Position numbers and translations under genes: made by a program | NCBI GenBank assembly: GCA_009846685.1 | Contig: VWVY01000002.1 | Location: forward strand, 434,001 to 498,000 | Direction of reading: 5' to 3' | Length of the DNA stretch: 64,000 bases | Origin: Rhizobiales bacterium SYSU XM002 | Lineage (GTDB): Bacteria; Pseudomonadota; Alphaproteobacteria; Rhizobiales; Beijerinckiaceae | In this document: piece by piece, positions 44,241-53,098 of the stretch | Numbering within the stretch: position 1 is the stretch's first letter | How the letters are laid out: every line of letters begins with the position of its first letter | The notes under the pieces: model-generated | What the model was told of the DNA's origin: nothing | Databases searched by the model: none | What the model saw: only the letters and a program-made list of their open reading frames with translations

Positions 44241-45326
44241 GTGTCCGCTCCGGCCCTTGCCGCGCATAGCCCGGTGTCGTTCGGCGACAACCTCCGCCCC
44301 GGCGCAGCCCGCGCGTTCCGTCTCTGGCTTCTCGTGCTGATCCTGCTTGTGCTGGTGATGGTGACGGTTGGTGGCGCGACGCGGCTTACAGGCTCCGGCC
44401 TCTCGATCACCGAATGGAAGCCCGTTCTGGGTGCGATTCCGCCGCTCAATGCCGAGGATTGGGCGCGCGAATTCGCCCTTTACCGCGAGAGTTCACAGTA
44501 CAAGAACCTCAATTCGGGGATGAGTCTGGGCGAATTCCAGTTCATCTACTGGTGGGAATGGGGGCACCGCCAACTCGGTCGGTTCATCGGCCTCGTGATG
44601 CTCGGCGGTTTCCTTGCGTTTTTCCTCACCGGCGCGATCAGGGGCCGACTCGCGGCGGCAACCTTCGGGCTGGGCCTGCTGCTCGGGCTTCAGGGCGCGA
44701 TCGGATGGATTATGGTCGCCTCCGGGCTGAAGCCGGGCATGGTGGCCGTCGCGCCAGTGAAGCTGACGCTGCATCTCGTCTTTGCATGCCTGTTCTTCAT
44801 CGGCCTTGTCGCGATGGCCGCGTATTTCGGCACGTTCGGCAAGAGGCAGGCGGCGACACCGGGTCTGCGTGGGGCTGCCTGGGGCCTCGTGATCGCGATT
44901 CTGGCGCAAATCGCGCTTGGTGGACTGGTAGCGGGCTCTCACGCAGGATTCACCTACAACACCTGGCCGCTGATGGATGGCGAATTGATTCCCGGCGCAG
45001 GCAAATTGTTCGTGGTTGCGCCAATTTGGGAGAATTTCGTCGATAACCCCACGATGGTGCAGTTCAATCACCGGCTCGGAGCCTATCTGCTGCTCGCGCT
45101 GGCCGTCTGGCACACGTTCGCGGCGAGGGGGACGCCGGCTTTCCGACGCGCGGCGCACCTGCTGGTGCTGGTGCTGCTGCAGGCGGTCCTTGGAATCGTC
45201 ACGCTGGTGCTCGTCGTCCCGCTGCACGCGGGTCTCGCGCACCAGGCGCTCGCGCTCCTCGTGCTCGGCTATGCCACGAGCCACGCCGTGAAATGTGGCC
45301 CCGGAACCATGCCGGAGCCACGATAG
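44241..45326 (+). CDS. ctaA: Heme A synthase (COX15/CtaA)
   Basis: 361 residues from the GTG at 44241, which has AAGGA eight bases upstream; the GTG at 44184 lacks one. Eight membrane segments. Heme-binding histidines are in WWEWGHRQLGR, LTLHLVF, FNHRLGAYL and PLHAGLAHQAL, in the order of the family. VGGATRLTGSGLSITEWKP is the COX15 signature. It oxidises the C8 methyl of heme O to make heme A for aa3-type oxidase, so the organism respires aerobically with heme-A oxidases. It converges on metY with a 5-bp gap. Confidence 0.95.
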   Translation: MSAPALAAHSPVSFGDNLRPGAARAFRLWLLVLILLVLVMVTVGGATRLTGSGLSITEWKPVLGAIPPLNAEDWAREFALYRESSQYKNLNSGMSLGEFQFIYWWEWGHRQLGRFIGLVMLGGFLAFFLTGAIRGRLAAATFGLGLLLGLQGAIGWIMVASGLKPGMVAVAPVKLTLHLVFACLFFIGLVAMAAYFGTFGKRQAATPGLRGAAWGLVIAILAQIALGGLVAGSHAGFTYNTWPLMDGELIPGAGKLFVVAPIWENFVDNPTMVQFNHRLGAYLLLALAVWHTFAARGTPAFRRAAHLLVLVLLQAVLGIVTLVLVVPLHAGLAHQALALLVLGYATSHAVKCGPGTMPEPR

Positions 45327-45331
45327 CGAAG

Positions 45332-46615
45332 TCAGGCCTTCAGCGCCTGGTCGAGGTCGGCGATCAGATCCGCGACATCCTCGATGCCGACCGACAGGCG
45401 GACGACGTCGGGGCCTGCGCCGGCGATCGTCTTCTGCTCGTCCGTCAACTGGCGATGCGTTGTCGAGGCCGGATGGATGACGAGCGAGCGCGTGTCGCCG
45501 ACGTTCGCGAGATGCGAGAACAGCTTCAGGTTCGAGACGAGCGCGATGCCCGCCGCGTTGCCCCCCTTGAGGCCGAAGGTGAACACCGCGCCTGCGCCCT
45601 TGGGCGAGTATTTCTTCTGCAGCGCGTGATACTTGTCGCTCTCAAGGCCGGGATAGGAAACCCAGCTGACGGCAGGATGCGTCGAGAGGAATTTCGCAAC
45701 CGCGAGCGCATTGTCCGAGTGCTTCTGCATCCGGAGCGGCAGGGTCTCGATGCCGGTGAGGATCTGGAAGGCATTGAACGGCGAGAGCGCCGGACCGAGG
45801 TCGCGCAGGCCGAGCACGCGGCAGGCGATCGCGAAAGCGAAATTGCCAAAGGTCTCGGCCAGCACCATGCCCGCATATTCCGGCCGCGGCGCTGTCAGAG
45901 AGGGATACTTCTTCCCGGCTTTGAGCCAATCGTAGGTGCCAGCATCGACGATCACGCCGCCAATGGAATTGCCGTGCCCGCCGAGAAACTTGGTCAGCGA
46001 ATGCACGACGATGTCCGCTCCGTGTTCGATCGGACGAACAAGATAGGGAGAGGCGAGGGTGTTGTCGACGATCAGCGGAATACCGGCTTTTTTCGCCACC
46101 GCCGAAATCGCGGCGATATCGAAGATCACGCCGCCCGGATTGGCGATCGACTCGATGAAGATTGCCTTGGTCTTCGGCGTGATCGCTTTCTCGAAGCTCG
46201 CGGCATCGTCGCCATCGGCCCAGATCACGTTCCAGCCGAACTTCTTGTAGGCGTGGTTGAATTGGTTGATCGACCCGCCGTAGAGCTTCTTGGCGGCAAC
46301 GAATTCATCACCCGGCTCCAGAAGCGTATGGAACACGAGGTGTTCGGCGGCATGGCCGGAGGCGACCGCCAGCGCAGCTGTGCCGCCTTCAAGCGCCGCG
46401 ACGCGCTCTTCAAGAACGGCGGTCGTGGGATTGGTAATGCGGGTATAGATGTTGCCGAACGCCTGAAGGCCAAAGAGCGATGCTGCGTGGTCGACGTCAT
46501 CGAAGACGAAGGAGGTCGTCTGGTAAATCGGGGTCGCGCGGGCGCCCGTGGTCGGGTCGGGCTGGGCGCCGGCATGGACGGCAAGGGTCGAGAATCCGGG
46601 GGCGCGGTCAGTCAT
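45332..46615 (-). CDS. metY: O-acetylhomoserine sulfhydrylase (aminocarboxypropyltransferase)
   Basis: 427 residues. PLP fold type I of the Cys/Met metabolism family: [35 protein letters not shown] (cofactor phosphate region), the Schiff-base lysine in [11 protein letters not shown] and the C-terminal [14 protein letters not shown]. The length and large insert match MetY rather than MetB/MetC. It makes homocysteine from O-acetylhomoserine and sulfide. AAGGAG lies seven bases upstream of the ATG. Confidence 0.95.
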   Translation of the reverse strand: MTDRAPGFSTLAVHAGAQPDPTTGARATPIYQTTSFVFDDVDHAASLFGLQAFGNIYTRITNPTTAVLEERVAALEGGTAALAVASGHAAEHLVFHTLLEPGDEFVAAKKLYGGSINQFNHAYKKFGWNVIWADGDDAASFEKAITPKTKAIFIESIANPGGVIFDIAAISAVAKKAGIPLIVDNTLASPYLVRPIEHGADIVVHSLTKFLGGHGNSIGGVIVDAGTYDWLKAGKKYPSLTAPRPEYAGMVLAETFGNFAFAIACRVLGLRDLGPALSPFNAFQILTGIETLPLRMQKHSDNALAVAKFLSTHPAVSWVSYPGLESDKYHALQKKYSPKGAGAVFTFGLKGGNAAGIALVSNLKLFSHLANVGDTRSLVIHPASTTHRQLTDEQKTIAGAGPDVVRLSVGIEDVADLIADLDQALKA

Positions 46616-46641
46616 TGTTTGCTCCTTCTGTCGCGAGAGGC

Positions 46642-46670
46642 GTTCTAAATGGCGGAAATTCGTTCGTCAA
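46642..46670 (-). promoter_or_regulatory. Predicted sigma-70 promoter of metY
   Basis: On the minus strand: TTGACG (46670-46665), 17-bp spacer, TAGAAC (46647-46642). A start near 46635 leaves a leader of about 20 nt, too short for a SAM riboswitch. Confidence 0.5.
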
Positions 46671-46820
46671 GACGGAATGTTCGATTTGAAGAACGATGCT
46701 GCCAACGCAAAACAGCCCCTCAACAATGCGTCATTGAGGAGCTTAGCATCATGATCGGAAGGGAGAAAACCGCAGGCTGCGACCGGCTGGGAGGAGGAGA
46801 GCAGGGTCGTTCGTTAAGTC

Positions 46821-46842
46821 GGGCGGCCCGCCGGGGCCGCCC
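46821..46842 (-). terminator. GC-rich terminator hairpin after the AhpD-like gene
   Basis: GGGCGGCCC (46821-46829) and GGGCCGCCC (46834-46842) form a perfect 9-bp stem with a 4-nt loop, 8 bp beyond the stop codon. The T run is weak (GACTTAAC on the minus strand). Confidence 0.55.
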
Positions 46843-46850
46843 GTGTTTCA

Positions 46851-47390
46851 TCAGGCCGCCTTCTGCGGTGCGACCTTCGGGAAGTCGATGTCGGTATCGA
46901 ACAGGTGGTTCGCGTAGTTGGTGAAGATATTCGCCACGGTGACCGCGAAAACTTCAACCACGAGCGAGTCGTCGAGCCCGGCCTGGCGGGCGGCGGCAAG
47001 CTCCGTCTCCGGAACGTGCCCCTTCGTCGCGATAATCGAGCGGGCGAGGGAGACGATCGCACGGGCGCGGTTCTCGGATGGCGTACCGAAGCGGGCGTCA
47101 GCGATATCGTTCGCGCTCAGACCGGCGCCCTTCCCGATGACGGTATGGGCCGAGAGGCAATAGGCACAGGCATTGACCTCACCGACCGCGAGCGCGATCT
47201 GCTCGCGTTCCTTGGCCGAGAGCTGGCCGCTCGCGAGGCGGGCGCTGAAATCGAGATAGCCGCCGAGTACGTTCGGCGCATGGCCTAACGTCGCATAGAG
47301 ATTGGGGACCATGCCGATCTTGGCCTTCACGCCGTTGAAGATGGCGGTGGCGTCGGCGGACGGGTTCGTAACGGGCTGAATACGGGGCAT
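46851..47390 (-). CDS. AhpD-like / carboxymuconolactone decarboxylase family peroxidase-related protein
   Basis: 179 residues. The AhpD core is visible: LSAKEREQIALAVGEVNACAYCLSAHTVIGKGAG, with the CxxC pair and the following His of the redox centre. Such proteins reduce peroxides or repair via a thiol-disulfide exchange. A divergent TetR gene shares its promoter region with two palindromic operators, so it is probably derepressed under the stress or ligand sensed by that regulator. Confidence 0.87.
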   Translation of the reverse strand: MPRIQPVTNPSADATAIFNGVKAKIGMVPNLYATLGHAPNVLGGYLDFSARLASGQLSAKEREQIALAVGEVNACAYCLSAHTVIGKGAGLSANDIADARFGTPSENRARAIVSLARSIIATKGHVPETELAAARQAGLDDSLVVEVFAVTVANIFTNYANHLFDTDIDFPKVAPQKAA

Positions 47391-47420
47391 TGTGACCTCC
47401 TGTTTGAATTCACGAAACTA

Positions 47421-47466
47421 ACTGATCAGTCAGTAAGTGTGTTATAAATTTGACTGATCGATCAGT
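47421..47466. promoter_or_regulatory. Twin palindromic operators between the AhpD-like and TetR genes
   Basis: ACTGATCAGT (47421-47430) and ACTGATCGATCAGT (47453-47466) are perfect palindromes sharing the ACTGATC half-site. The second covers the predicted -35 elements of both divergent promoters. These are the expected binding sites of the adjacent TetR-family repressor. Confidence 0.75.
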
Positions 47467-47469
47467 AAA
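47441..47469 (-). promoter_or_regulatory. Promoter of the AhpD-like gene
   Basis: On the minus strand TTTACT (47469-47464), 17-bp spacer, TATAAC (47446-47441). It overlaps the longer palindromic operator. Confidence 0.5.
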
Positions 47470-47478
47470 GATCAAAAT
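47450..47478 (+). promoter_or_regulatory. Promoter of the TetR gene
   Basis: TTGACT (47450-47455), 17-bp spacer, CAAAAT (47473-47478). Its -35 lies within the longer palindrome, consistent with autorepression. Confidence 0.45.
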
Positions 47479-47533
47479 GCACTTGAAGATTGCGGGGTCA
47501 TTCACGAATGTGTGAGGATCGAAGGAGGCTCGG

Positions 47534-48139
47534 ATGGGCGCGCAGATGAAGGTGGAGGCCCGGGGGGACGGCGGCACGCGCGCGCAACTCCTGGAAGTCA
47601 CCGAGCACCTGATGAGCGCGCGCGGCTACGAGGGCGTGGCGATCAAGGATATCGCAGCTGTTGTCGGTCTGCGGCCTGCCGCGATCTTCTATTATTTCGC
47701 GACAAAGGCCGAACTTGTCGCGGCTGCGCTTGAAGCTTCCATCGTGCGGGTCGGCGGTATGCTGATCGAGATTGACCGGCAATACCCCGATCCTTTGGCG
47801 CGCGTGAAGGGCTTTCTTGATCGTTTCGGCGCGATCAAGCGCGCCCGCAACGAATTCTGCTTCGCGGGCGTGCTCGCGGCGAGCTGCAACGGGCTCCCGG
47901 GAAATGTTGCCGATGGTGTGAAGCGGTTCGAAGCGCAGATCGTCGATTGGGCGACGGCGCATTTCCGGGAGGCGTCACCCGAGCTGTCGGCAGAAGAGGC
48001 GCTGTCCAGTGGGCAGGCGGTGCTGGCGCTGGCCGAGGGGGCGCTGCTCGTCACGCGGATGTCCGGCGATCAGGCTGCCTACGACCGGGTGGTCGCGGCA
48101 TCATGGCCGGCGCTGGCAGGGGCGGGCAGCCGAGTCTAG
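47534..48139 (+). CDS. TetR family transcriptional regulator
   Basis: 201 residues with AAGGAGG just upstream of the ATG. The N-terminal helix-turn-helix reads RAQLLEVTEHLMSARGYEGV, then IKDIAAVVGLRPAAIFYYFATKAELV. The ligand-binding domain contains three cysteines, none obviously a paired sensor. It probably represses itself and the divergent AhpD-like gene through the palindromes at 47421-47466. Its stop codon overlaps that of the convergent CoA-binding gene in the four bases CTAG. Confidence 0.92.
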   Translation: MGAQMKVEARGDGGTRAQLLEVTEHLMSARGYEGVAIKDIAAVVGLRPAAIFYYFATKAELVAAALEASIVRVGGMLIEIDRQYPDPLARVKGFLDRFGAIKRARNEFCFAGVLAASCNGLPGNVADGVKRFEAQIVDWATAHFREASPELSAEEALSSGQAVLALAEGALLVTRMSGDQAAYDRVVAASWPALAGAGSRV

Positions 48140-48663
48140 CTCCTGCGATCGATCGAGAGTTTCTGGAAGCCCCTGTTTGAAAGCTGCGGCCGCTTGGCCG
48201 AAAGCACGCGCGAATTGACGCCAGCCCAGGAGATTTCGCCGGAGAGGCGGCCATATTCGATCTTCGGGCAGCGGTTCATGATGACGCTGATGCCCTGTGC
48301 TTCCGCCAGTTCAGCGGCGGCCTCGTTGTAGACGCCGAGTTGAAGCCAGATCACCTTGGGAGTTGGCTTGAGAGCCAAGGCCTCTTCGACGACACCATAG
48401 GCAGCCTCCGAATTACGGAAAACCTCGACCATATCGATCGGTCCCTCGATGTCCGCAAGCGAAGCGGCGAACGGAATGTCGAGAACCGAAGCTCCCTGAC
48501 GCGCGGGGTTGACGGGAATGACCTCGTAACCGCGTTCCTTGAGATACTTGAGCACGAAATAGCTCGGCCGGGCCGGATTGTCGCTCGCGCCAACAATGGC
48601 AATTCGCCGCACATCCTTGAGGATGGCGCGGATCAGGTCGTCGGAATACTCAGCATGGCTCAT
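48136..48663 (-). CDS. CoA-binding domain protein (YccU-like)
   Basis: 175 residues. A Rossmann CoA-binding fold: RRIAIVGASDNPARPSYFVLKYLKERGY split by its glycine-rich turn, then VIPVNP, VIWLQLGVYNEAAAELA and a C-terminal VIMNRCPKIEYGRL, the signature of the YccU family. The function of stand-alone members is not established. The gene is a steady part of the metY-rplM neighbourhood in Rhizobiales as I recall it. Confidence 0.88.
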   Translation of the reverse strand: MSHAEYSDDLIRAILKDVRRIAIVGASDNPARPSYFVLKYLKERGYEVIPVNPARQGASVLDIPFAASLADIEGPIDMVEVFRNSEAAYGVVEEALALKPTPKVIWLQLGVYNEAAAELAEAQGISVIMNRCPKIEYGRLSGEISWAGVNSRVLSAKRPQLSNRGFQKLSIDRRS

Positions 48664-48833
48664 GGGGATCGATCACTTTGACGTTCCACTGAAGGGTTGT
48701 CACCGGGAGGGGAATGTCAAGGCCGCGCCAGCAGCAGAAATACGGGCTGAAAACCGCTTGTCCTCGAACAACAGGAACTCCTCATTAATCAATCACTCAC
48801 ATAGTCGGTATGGGCAAGTGTGGGTTGAATCCA

Positions 48834-50507
48834 ATGGCGCGAAAACTATTCCTCAAGCTCCAGCTCTCCATGGGGCTGCTGGCTCTTTTATGTGCATTGC
48901 TTGCGGGTGCGCTCTGGCAGGTCAACTCCCTGAGCGACAACCTCTACGAGCAGTCACGCACGCTGATGCGGAAGCAGGCGCTGATCGAGCGGGTCAACGG
49001 TCTCGTTTACGCAGTGGTGATGGAATCGCGCGGCCTTTACATCGCTGAAACGGAAAAGCGGATCGACACCTTCGGCAAGGGGCTCGAAAAGCAACTCGCC
49101 CGCCTCCAGGAAACCGCCAAGGAATGGCGCGGCCTCACGAGCGCCGACGAGAAAGCGGATTTCGACGCGCTTGAGACGCACCTCACGCGTTTCGTCACGC
49201 TCCGCACCGAACTGGTCGCCGCCGCCCGCAAGAGCGGATCGGCCGCCGCGCGCGAGATTGGCGACAACGACGCCAACCGCGCGACCCGCACAGCGTTCAA
49301 TCAGGCGCTGGAGAAACTCGCCGCGCGCTATGCCCAGTCTCTTGCCGCGACCGAGGCTGACAGCCAGGCCAAGCAGACGCTGGCCGAAGCGATCATGGTC
49401 GGCGTGCTGCTGACAACGCTGGCGCTCGCCATCGCGATGGGCTTCTGGACCAACCGCCGCATCGCACGTCCTTTCGGCGAGCTGACGGCAGACCTCCGAC
49501 GCATCACGGAGGGGGAAGCCGAATTTGCGGTCCGCAATCTGGAGAGGCAGGACGAGGTCGGCATGATCGCCGCTGCGCTTGATCGCTTCCGGATCGCGGT
49601 GTCCGCCCAGCAGGCGCGGCAGGTCGAGGAGAAATCCGAGGCGGAACGGCGCGGCCTACGCCAGCGCAACCTCGAAGCCGCCATCGCACGTTTCGAGGCT
49701 TCCGCCACCGACCGGGTGAACACCCTCACGCGGACATCGACCGATCTGCACACGGCTGCCGCTTCGCTCTCGACCGGAGCGGAGGAAACCGCGCGGCAGG
49801 CAGAGATCGTCACGGAAGCCTCCGATGAAATGAACAGCAACATCGAAACCCTCGCGACGGCCGGCAACCAGCTCGTCGGAGCCATCGGCGAGATCGCGAC
49901 GGGCATGAGCCATGCCAGTGAGGTCTCGGAACGCGCCCATTCCATCAGCGCCGCGACCGCCACGAAGTTTTCGGAACTCGCGACCGCAGTCGCTGCGATT
50001 GGTCAGGTCGTTGATCTGATCAACTCCATCGCGGCGCAAACGAACCTCCTCGCCCTCAACGCAACCATCGAGGCAGCGCGCGCCGGAGATGCCGGCAAGG
50101 GCTTCGCGGTAGTTGCCGCCGAGGTCAAGCAACTCGCGGGGCAGACGACACGCGCCACGGCCGAGATCGCGGAGAATGTCGCCCGCGTGCAGGCTGTTGC
50201 CGGAGATTCCATCAGCGCCGTCGAGCAGATCGGCTTCACGATCGAGGAAATGCGGCGCATCGCGGCCGAGGTGACCGGCGCGGTCGAGAGCCAGCGCTCG
50301 GCAACCGAGCATATCGCTGACAACGTCCGCAGCGCTTCGGAAGGCACACGCCAGGTGTCGGACAACATCACCGGTGTCGCACAGGCGGCGGATGAAACCG
50401 GCAGTGCTTCGATGAAGGTGTTGCAGTCGGCCGGAAAACTCTCCGAGGAAGCGACGCATATCCGCGAGGAGGTAGAAGGCTTCCTCGCCGAGATCCGCGC
50501 GGCCTGA
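48834..50507 (+). CDS. Methyl-accepting chemotaxis protein
   Basis: 557 residues from MARKLFLKLQLSMGLLALL (ATG at 48834); the ATG at 48810 is an alternative and neither has a strong ribosome site. Membrane segment 1 (about 12-32), a periplasmic four-helix-type sensor of about 150 residues, membrane segment 2, HAMP (NRRIARPFGELTADLRRITE) and the signalling tip [20 protein letters not shown]. There is no PilZ domain and no CheR-binding pentapeptide at the end. The ligand is unknown. Confidence 0.92.
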   Translation: MARKLFLKLQLSMGLLALLCALLAGALWQVNSLSDNLYEQSRTLMRKQALIERVNGLVYAVVMESRGLYIAETEKRIDTFGKGLEKQLARLQETAKEWRGLTSADEKADFDALETHLTRFVTLRTELVAAARKSGSAAAREIGDNDANRATRTAFNQALEKLAARYAQSLAATEADSQAKQTLAEAIMVGVLLTTLALAIAMGFWTNRRIARPFGELTADLRRITEGEAEFAVRNLERQDEVGMIAAALDRFRIAVSAQQARQVEEKSEAERRGLRQRNLEAAIARFEASATDRVNTLTRTSTDLHTAAASLSTGAEETARQAEIVTEASDEMNSNIETLATAGNQLVGAIGEIATGMSHASEVSERAHSISAATATKFSELATAVAAIGQVVDLINSIAAQTNLLALNATIEAARAGDAGKGFAVVAAEVKQLAGQTTRATAEIAENVARVQAVAGDSISAVEQIGFTIEEMRRIAAEVTGAVESQRSATEHIADNVRSASEGTRQVSDNITGVAQAADETGSASMKVLQSAGKLSEEATHIREEVEGFLAEIRAA

Positions 50508-50513
50508 TCGGGA

Positions 50514-51347
50514 TCAGGAAGCCGGCGCCTTCCCGTGACGACCGGTAAAGGCGCCGATCCCTTCCTCTGCTTCGCGGATCAACAGGTTCTCGACCATCAC
50601 GCGCGAGGCATAGAGATAGGCATCCTCGAGGCCCATCTCCGTCTGGCGGTAGAAGGCCTCCTTGCCGATCTTCACCGTAGCGGCCGGCTTCGAGGCGATG
50701 AGGGTTGCAAGCCGCAGCGCTTCGTCGAGCGCTGCGCCGGCCGGCGCGATGCGGTTGACGAGCCCGAAGCGGTGCGCGGTTTCGGCATCGATCATCTCGC
50801 CGGTCAGCAGCATTTCCATCGCGTGCTTGTTGGACACATTGCGCGTCAGCGCGATCATCGGCGTCGAGCAGAAGAGGCCGATGTTGACGCCCGGCGTCGC
50901 GAAACGCGCGCTCGCACCGGCGACCGCGAGGTCGCAGGAGGCGACCAGCTGGCACCCTGCGGCGGTGGCGACCGTCTCGACCGCGGCAATCACGGGGCAG
51001 GGCAGGGCGCGTATTTCCATCATCATCGCCGAGCACGCGGCCATCAGCCCTTCGAAAAAGCCGCGCCCCTTATCCTTTTCCGTGCGTGCCGCCTGAATCT
51101 CCTTCAGGTCATGTCCGGCCGAGAACGCCGGCCCTTCCGCCGCGATGACGAGTGCCCGCAGGTGCTTCGCCGTGCCCGCCTCGCGCAGGGCGTGGTGCAA
51201 TTCGCCGATCATCGCCATCGAGAGCGCGTTGCGGCGCGCCGGGTTGTCGAGCGTGACGATCCGAACCGCGCCACGATCCTCGATCCGGAGCAGAGGGCGC
51301 ATCGGTTCGGGCTGGAATTGCGCTCCGGTTCCGTGCGGGTTTGACAT
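50514..51347 (-). CDS. Enoyl-CoA hydratase/isomerase family protein
   Basis: 277 residues from the ATG at 51347 with GAGGAAG upstream; the longer frame to 51638 is a shadow of the thioesterase gene. Crotonase fold: FSAGHDLKEI (oxyanion hole 1), ETVATAAGCQLVASCDLAVA (oxyanion hole 2), FATPGVNIGLFCSTP. The two glutamates of true enoyl-CoA hydratase are not clearly present, so another crotonase reaction is possible. It is divergent from a PaaI-type thioesterase gene, which may act on related acyl-CoAs. Confidence 0.87.
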   Translation of the reverse strand: MSNPHGTGAQFQPEPMRPLLRIEDRGAVRIVTLDNPARRNALSMAMIGELHHALREAGTAKHLRALVIAAEGPAFSAGHDLKEIQAARTEKDKGRGFFEGLMAACSAMMMEIRALPCPVIAAVETVATAAGCQLVASCDLAVAGASARFATPGVNIGLFCSTPMIALTRNVSNKHAMEMLLTGEMIDAETAHRFGLVNRIAPAGAALDEALRLATLIASKPAATVKIGKEAFYRQTEMGLEDAYLYASRVMVENLLIREAEEGIGAFTGRHGKAPAS

Positions 51348-51430
51348 CGGGCTTCCTCGCTGGTTCTGTTCTGTTTTGAACAATCTACCGGACTTGTCCG
51401 GCTCTTGCGAGCCATTTGCGGGATCTTTGC

Positions 51431-51883
51431 ATGAACGACTCCCATCGCGCGATGACCCCGGCGCTGAACCGCGACGAGATGGCTGCCTATCTCGATGAGG
51501 TTTTTCCCGAAATCCACCACGGCGGGCGGACAATGGAGGTCGAGGCGGTCCAGCACGGCGCCTGCCGCGTGCGTATGGCCTACCATCCGAAGCACGTCCG
51601 GCCCGGTGGAACGCTTTCCGGCCCTTCCATGATGACACTCGCGGACTTTGCGCTTTACGTCGCGGTGCTCTCCGTGGTCGGCAAGGTTGAACTTGCGGTC
51701 ACGACGAACCTTTCGATCAATTTCCTGCAGAAACCGGAGAAGGCGGACCTGATCGCTGAATGTCGGCTCCTTAAGGCCGGAAAGCGGCTCTGCGTCGGCG
51801 AGGTCTCGATCTTCTCTGATGGTGGCGAAGACCCGGTGGCTCATGTAACCGGCACCTATTCCGTTCCGCCGCGCAAAGATTGA
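51431..51883 (+). CDS. PaaI-type hotdog-fold thioesterase
   Basis: 150 residues from the ATG at 51431. Hotdog-fold motif HVRPGGTLSGPSMMTLADFA, with the catalytic-helix Asp, and the later TTNLSINFLQKPEKADLIAE match the PaaI/YbgC-like acyl-CoA thioesterase family. It probably hydrolyses aromatic or medium-chain acyl-CoA in the cytoplasm. The gene ends 169 bp before rplM; an ACGGGC/GCCCGT hairpin (51937-51958) may end its transcript. Confidence 0.87.
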   Translation: MNDSHRAMTPALNRDEMAAYLDEVFPEIHHGGRTMEVEAVQHGACRVRMAYHPKHVRPGGTLSGPSMMTLADFALYVAVLSVVGKVELAVTTNLSINFLQKPEKADLIAECRLLKAGKRLCVGEVSIFSDGGEDPVAHVTGTYSVPPRKD

Positions 51884-51957
51884 GGTAAAATAATACTACA
51901 ACTGTAAATGCATTGAAATATATGGATTTTTGCGTGACGGGCTTCTGAAATCGCCCG

Positions 51958-51986
51958 TTGACGGCATGCCCTGCCTGGCTTATACG
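51958..51986 (+). promoter_or_regulatory. Promoter of rplM-rpsI
   Basis: TTGACG (51958-51963), 17-bp spacer, TATACG (51981-51986). The transcript would start near 51993, about 60 nt before the rplM ATG. Confidence 0.7.
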
Positions 51987-51997
51987 CTCCCTCGGTC

Positions 51998-52027
51998 GCG
52001 GCGCATTTCGGCGCCGCTTCGTTTTTT
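51998..52027 (+). promoter_or_regulatory. Terminator-like hairpin in the rplM leader
   Basis: GCGGCGC (51998-52004) and GCGCCGC (52011-52017) form a 7-bp stem with loop ATTTCG, followed by TTCG and six Ts (52022-52027). It lies downstream of the predicted start site, so it would sit at the very 5' end of the rplM-rpsI mRNA as a possible attenuator or r-protein binding site. It could instead be a terminator for upstream read-through. Confidence 0.6.
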
Positions 52028-52051
52028 GTTCGCAACCTTCGAGGATTGACC

Positions 52052-52537
52052 ATGAAGGCCCTCACCTCTGCCACGCGCTCGTTCGTGGCGAAGCCGGCCG
52101 AAGTCGAGAAGAAGTGGGTCGTGATCGACGGCACCGGCCTCGTGGTCGGCCGCCTCGCCGCGCTCATTGCCCTCCGCCTTCGCGGCAAGCACAAGCCGAC
52201 GTTCACCCCGCATGTCGATACCGGTGACAATGTCATCGTCATCAACGCGGAGAAGGTGGCGTTCACCGGCCGCAAGCTGACCGACAAGTTCTACTATCAC
52301 CACACCGGCTTCCCGGGTGGGATCAAGGAACGCAGCGCCAAGTTTATCATCGAAGGGCGCTTCCCGGAGCGCATCGTCGAGAAGGCCGTTGAGCGCATGC
52401 TGCCGCGTGGGCCGCTCGGCCGCCAGCAGCTCGGCAATCTCCGCGTTTACAAGGGCCCGGCGCATCCGCATGAGGCCCAGCAGCCGGAAGTGCTCAACGT
52501 CGCATCCCTCAATTCCAAGAACACGAGGCTCGGGTAA
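52052..52537 (+). CDS. rplM: 50S ribosomal protein L13
   Basis: 161 residues from the ATG at 52052 with GAGGA six bases upstream. The L13 core is plain: [45 protein letters not shown] and [20 protein letters not shown]. There is a short alphaproteobacterial N-terminal extension. Two bases separate it from rpsI. Confidence 0.98.
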   Translation: MKALTSATRSFVAKPAEVEKKWVVIDGTGLVVGRLAALIALRLRGKHKPTFTPHVDTGDNVIVINAEKVAFTGRKLTDKFYYHHTGFPGGIKERSAKFIIEGRFPERIVEKAVERMLPRGPLGRQQLGNLRVYKGPAHPHEAQQPEVLNVASLNSKNTRLG

Positions 52538-52539
52538 TC

Positions 52540-53016
52540 ATGGCTGAGGTTCTCAACTCCCTCTCCGATCTCGGCGGCACCAAGACGGCGGCCCCGGAAG
52601 CACCGGTCCACGTCCAGAAGCTCGATGCACACGGCCGCGCCTATGCCACCGGCAAGCGCAAGGACGCGGTCGCCCGTGTCTGGATCAAGCCCGGCTCGGG
52701 CAAGATTACGGTCAACAACCGCGCGGTCGAGGTTTACTTCGCCCGTCCGGTGCTGCGCATGATCCTCAATCAGCCGCTCGTCGCAGCGGGTCGCGCCGAT
52801 CAGTACGACATCATGGTCTCCTGCAACGGCGGCGGCCTCTCGGGTCAGGCCGGCGCGGTGCGTCACGGTCTTGCGCGCGCGCTGACCTTCTACGAGCCGG
52901 AGCTTCGCTCGGTGCTCAAGAAGGGCGGCTTCCTGACGCGTGACAGCCGCACGGTCGAGCGCAAGAAGTACGGCAAGGCCAAAGCCCGCCGCTCCTTCCA
53001 GTTCTCGAAGCGCTAA
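52540..53016 (+). CDS. rpsI: 30S ribosomal protein S9
   Basis: 158 residues. An N-terminal extension of about 30 residues, typical of Alphaproteobacteria, precedes the S9 core: [38 protein letters not shown], and the basic tail [11 protein letters not shown] that reaches the P-site tRNA. It is co-transcribed with rplM, and a strong terminator follows. Confidence 0.98.
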   Translation: MAEVLNSLSDLGGTKTAAPEAPVHVQKLDAHGRAYATGKRKDAVARVWIKPGSGKITVNNRAVEVYFARPVLRMILNQPLVAAGRADQYDIMVSCNGGGLSGQAGAVRHGLARALTFYEPELRSVLKKGGFLTRDSRTVERKKYGKAKARRSFQFSKR

Positions 53017-53039
53017 GCTATTCGGAACGATCGAATTCG

Positions 53040-53063
53040 AAAGCCCCGGGAAACCGGGGCTTT
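53040..53063 (+). terminator. Intrinsic terminator of rplM-rpsI
   Basis: AAAGCCCCGG (53040-53049), GAAA tetraloop, CCGGGGCTTT (53054-53063), then further Ts. It is a textbook rho-independent terminator 24 bp after the rpsI stop. Confidence 0.92.
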
Positions 53064-53098
53064 TGCTTTTTGCGGGTGATCGTTTTCTATGTGTCCGC

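Noticed and set aside
45293-46648. 451-codon frame antisense to metY
   Set aside because: No family pattern is visible. metY on the other strand has all PLP motifs.
46616-46760. SAM-II riboswitch upstream of metY
   Set aside because: The conserved SAM-II core was not found. A CCTCAA/TTGAGG hairpin (46718-46739) is present but lies upstream of the predicted promoter.
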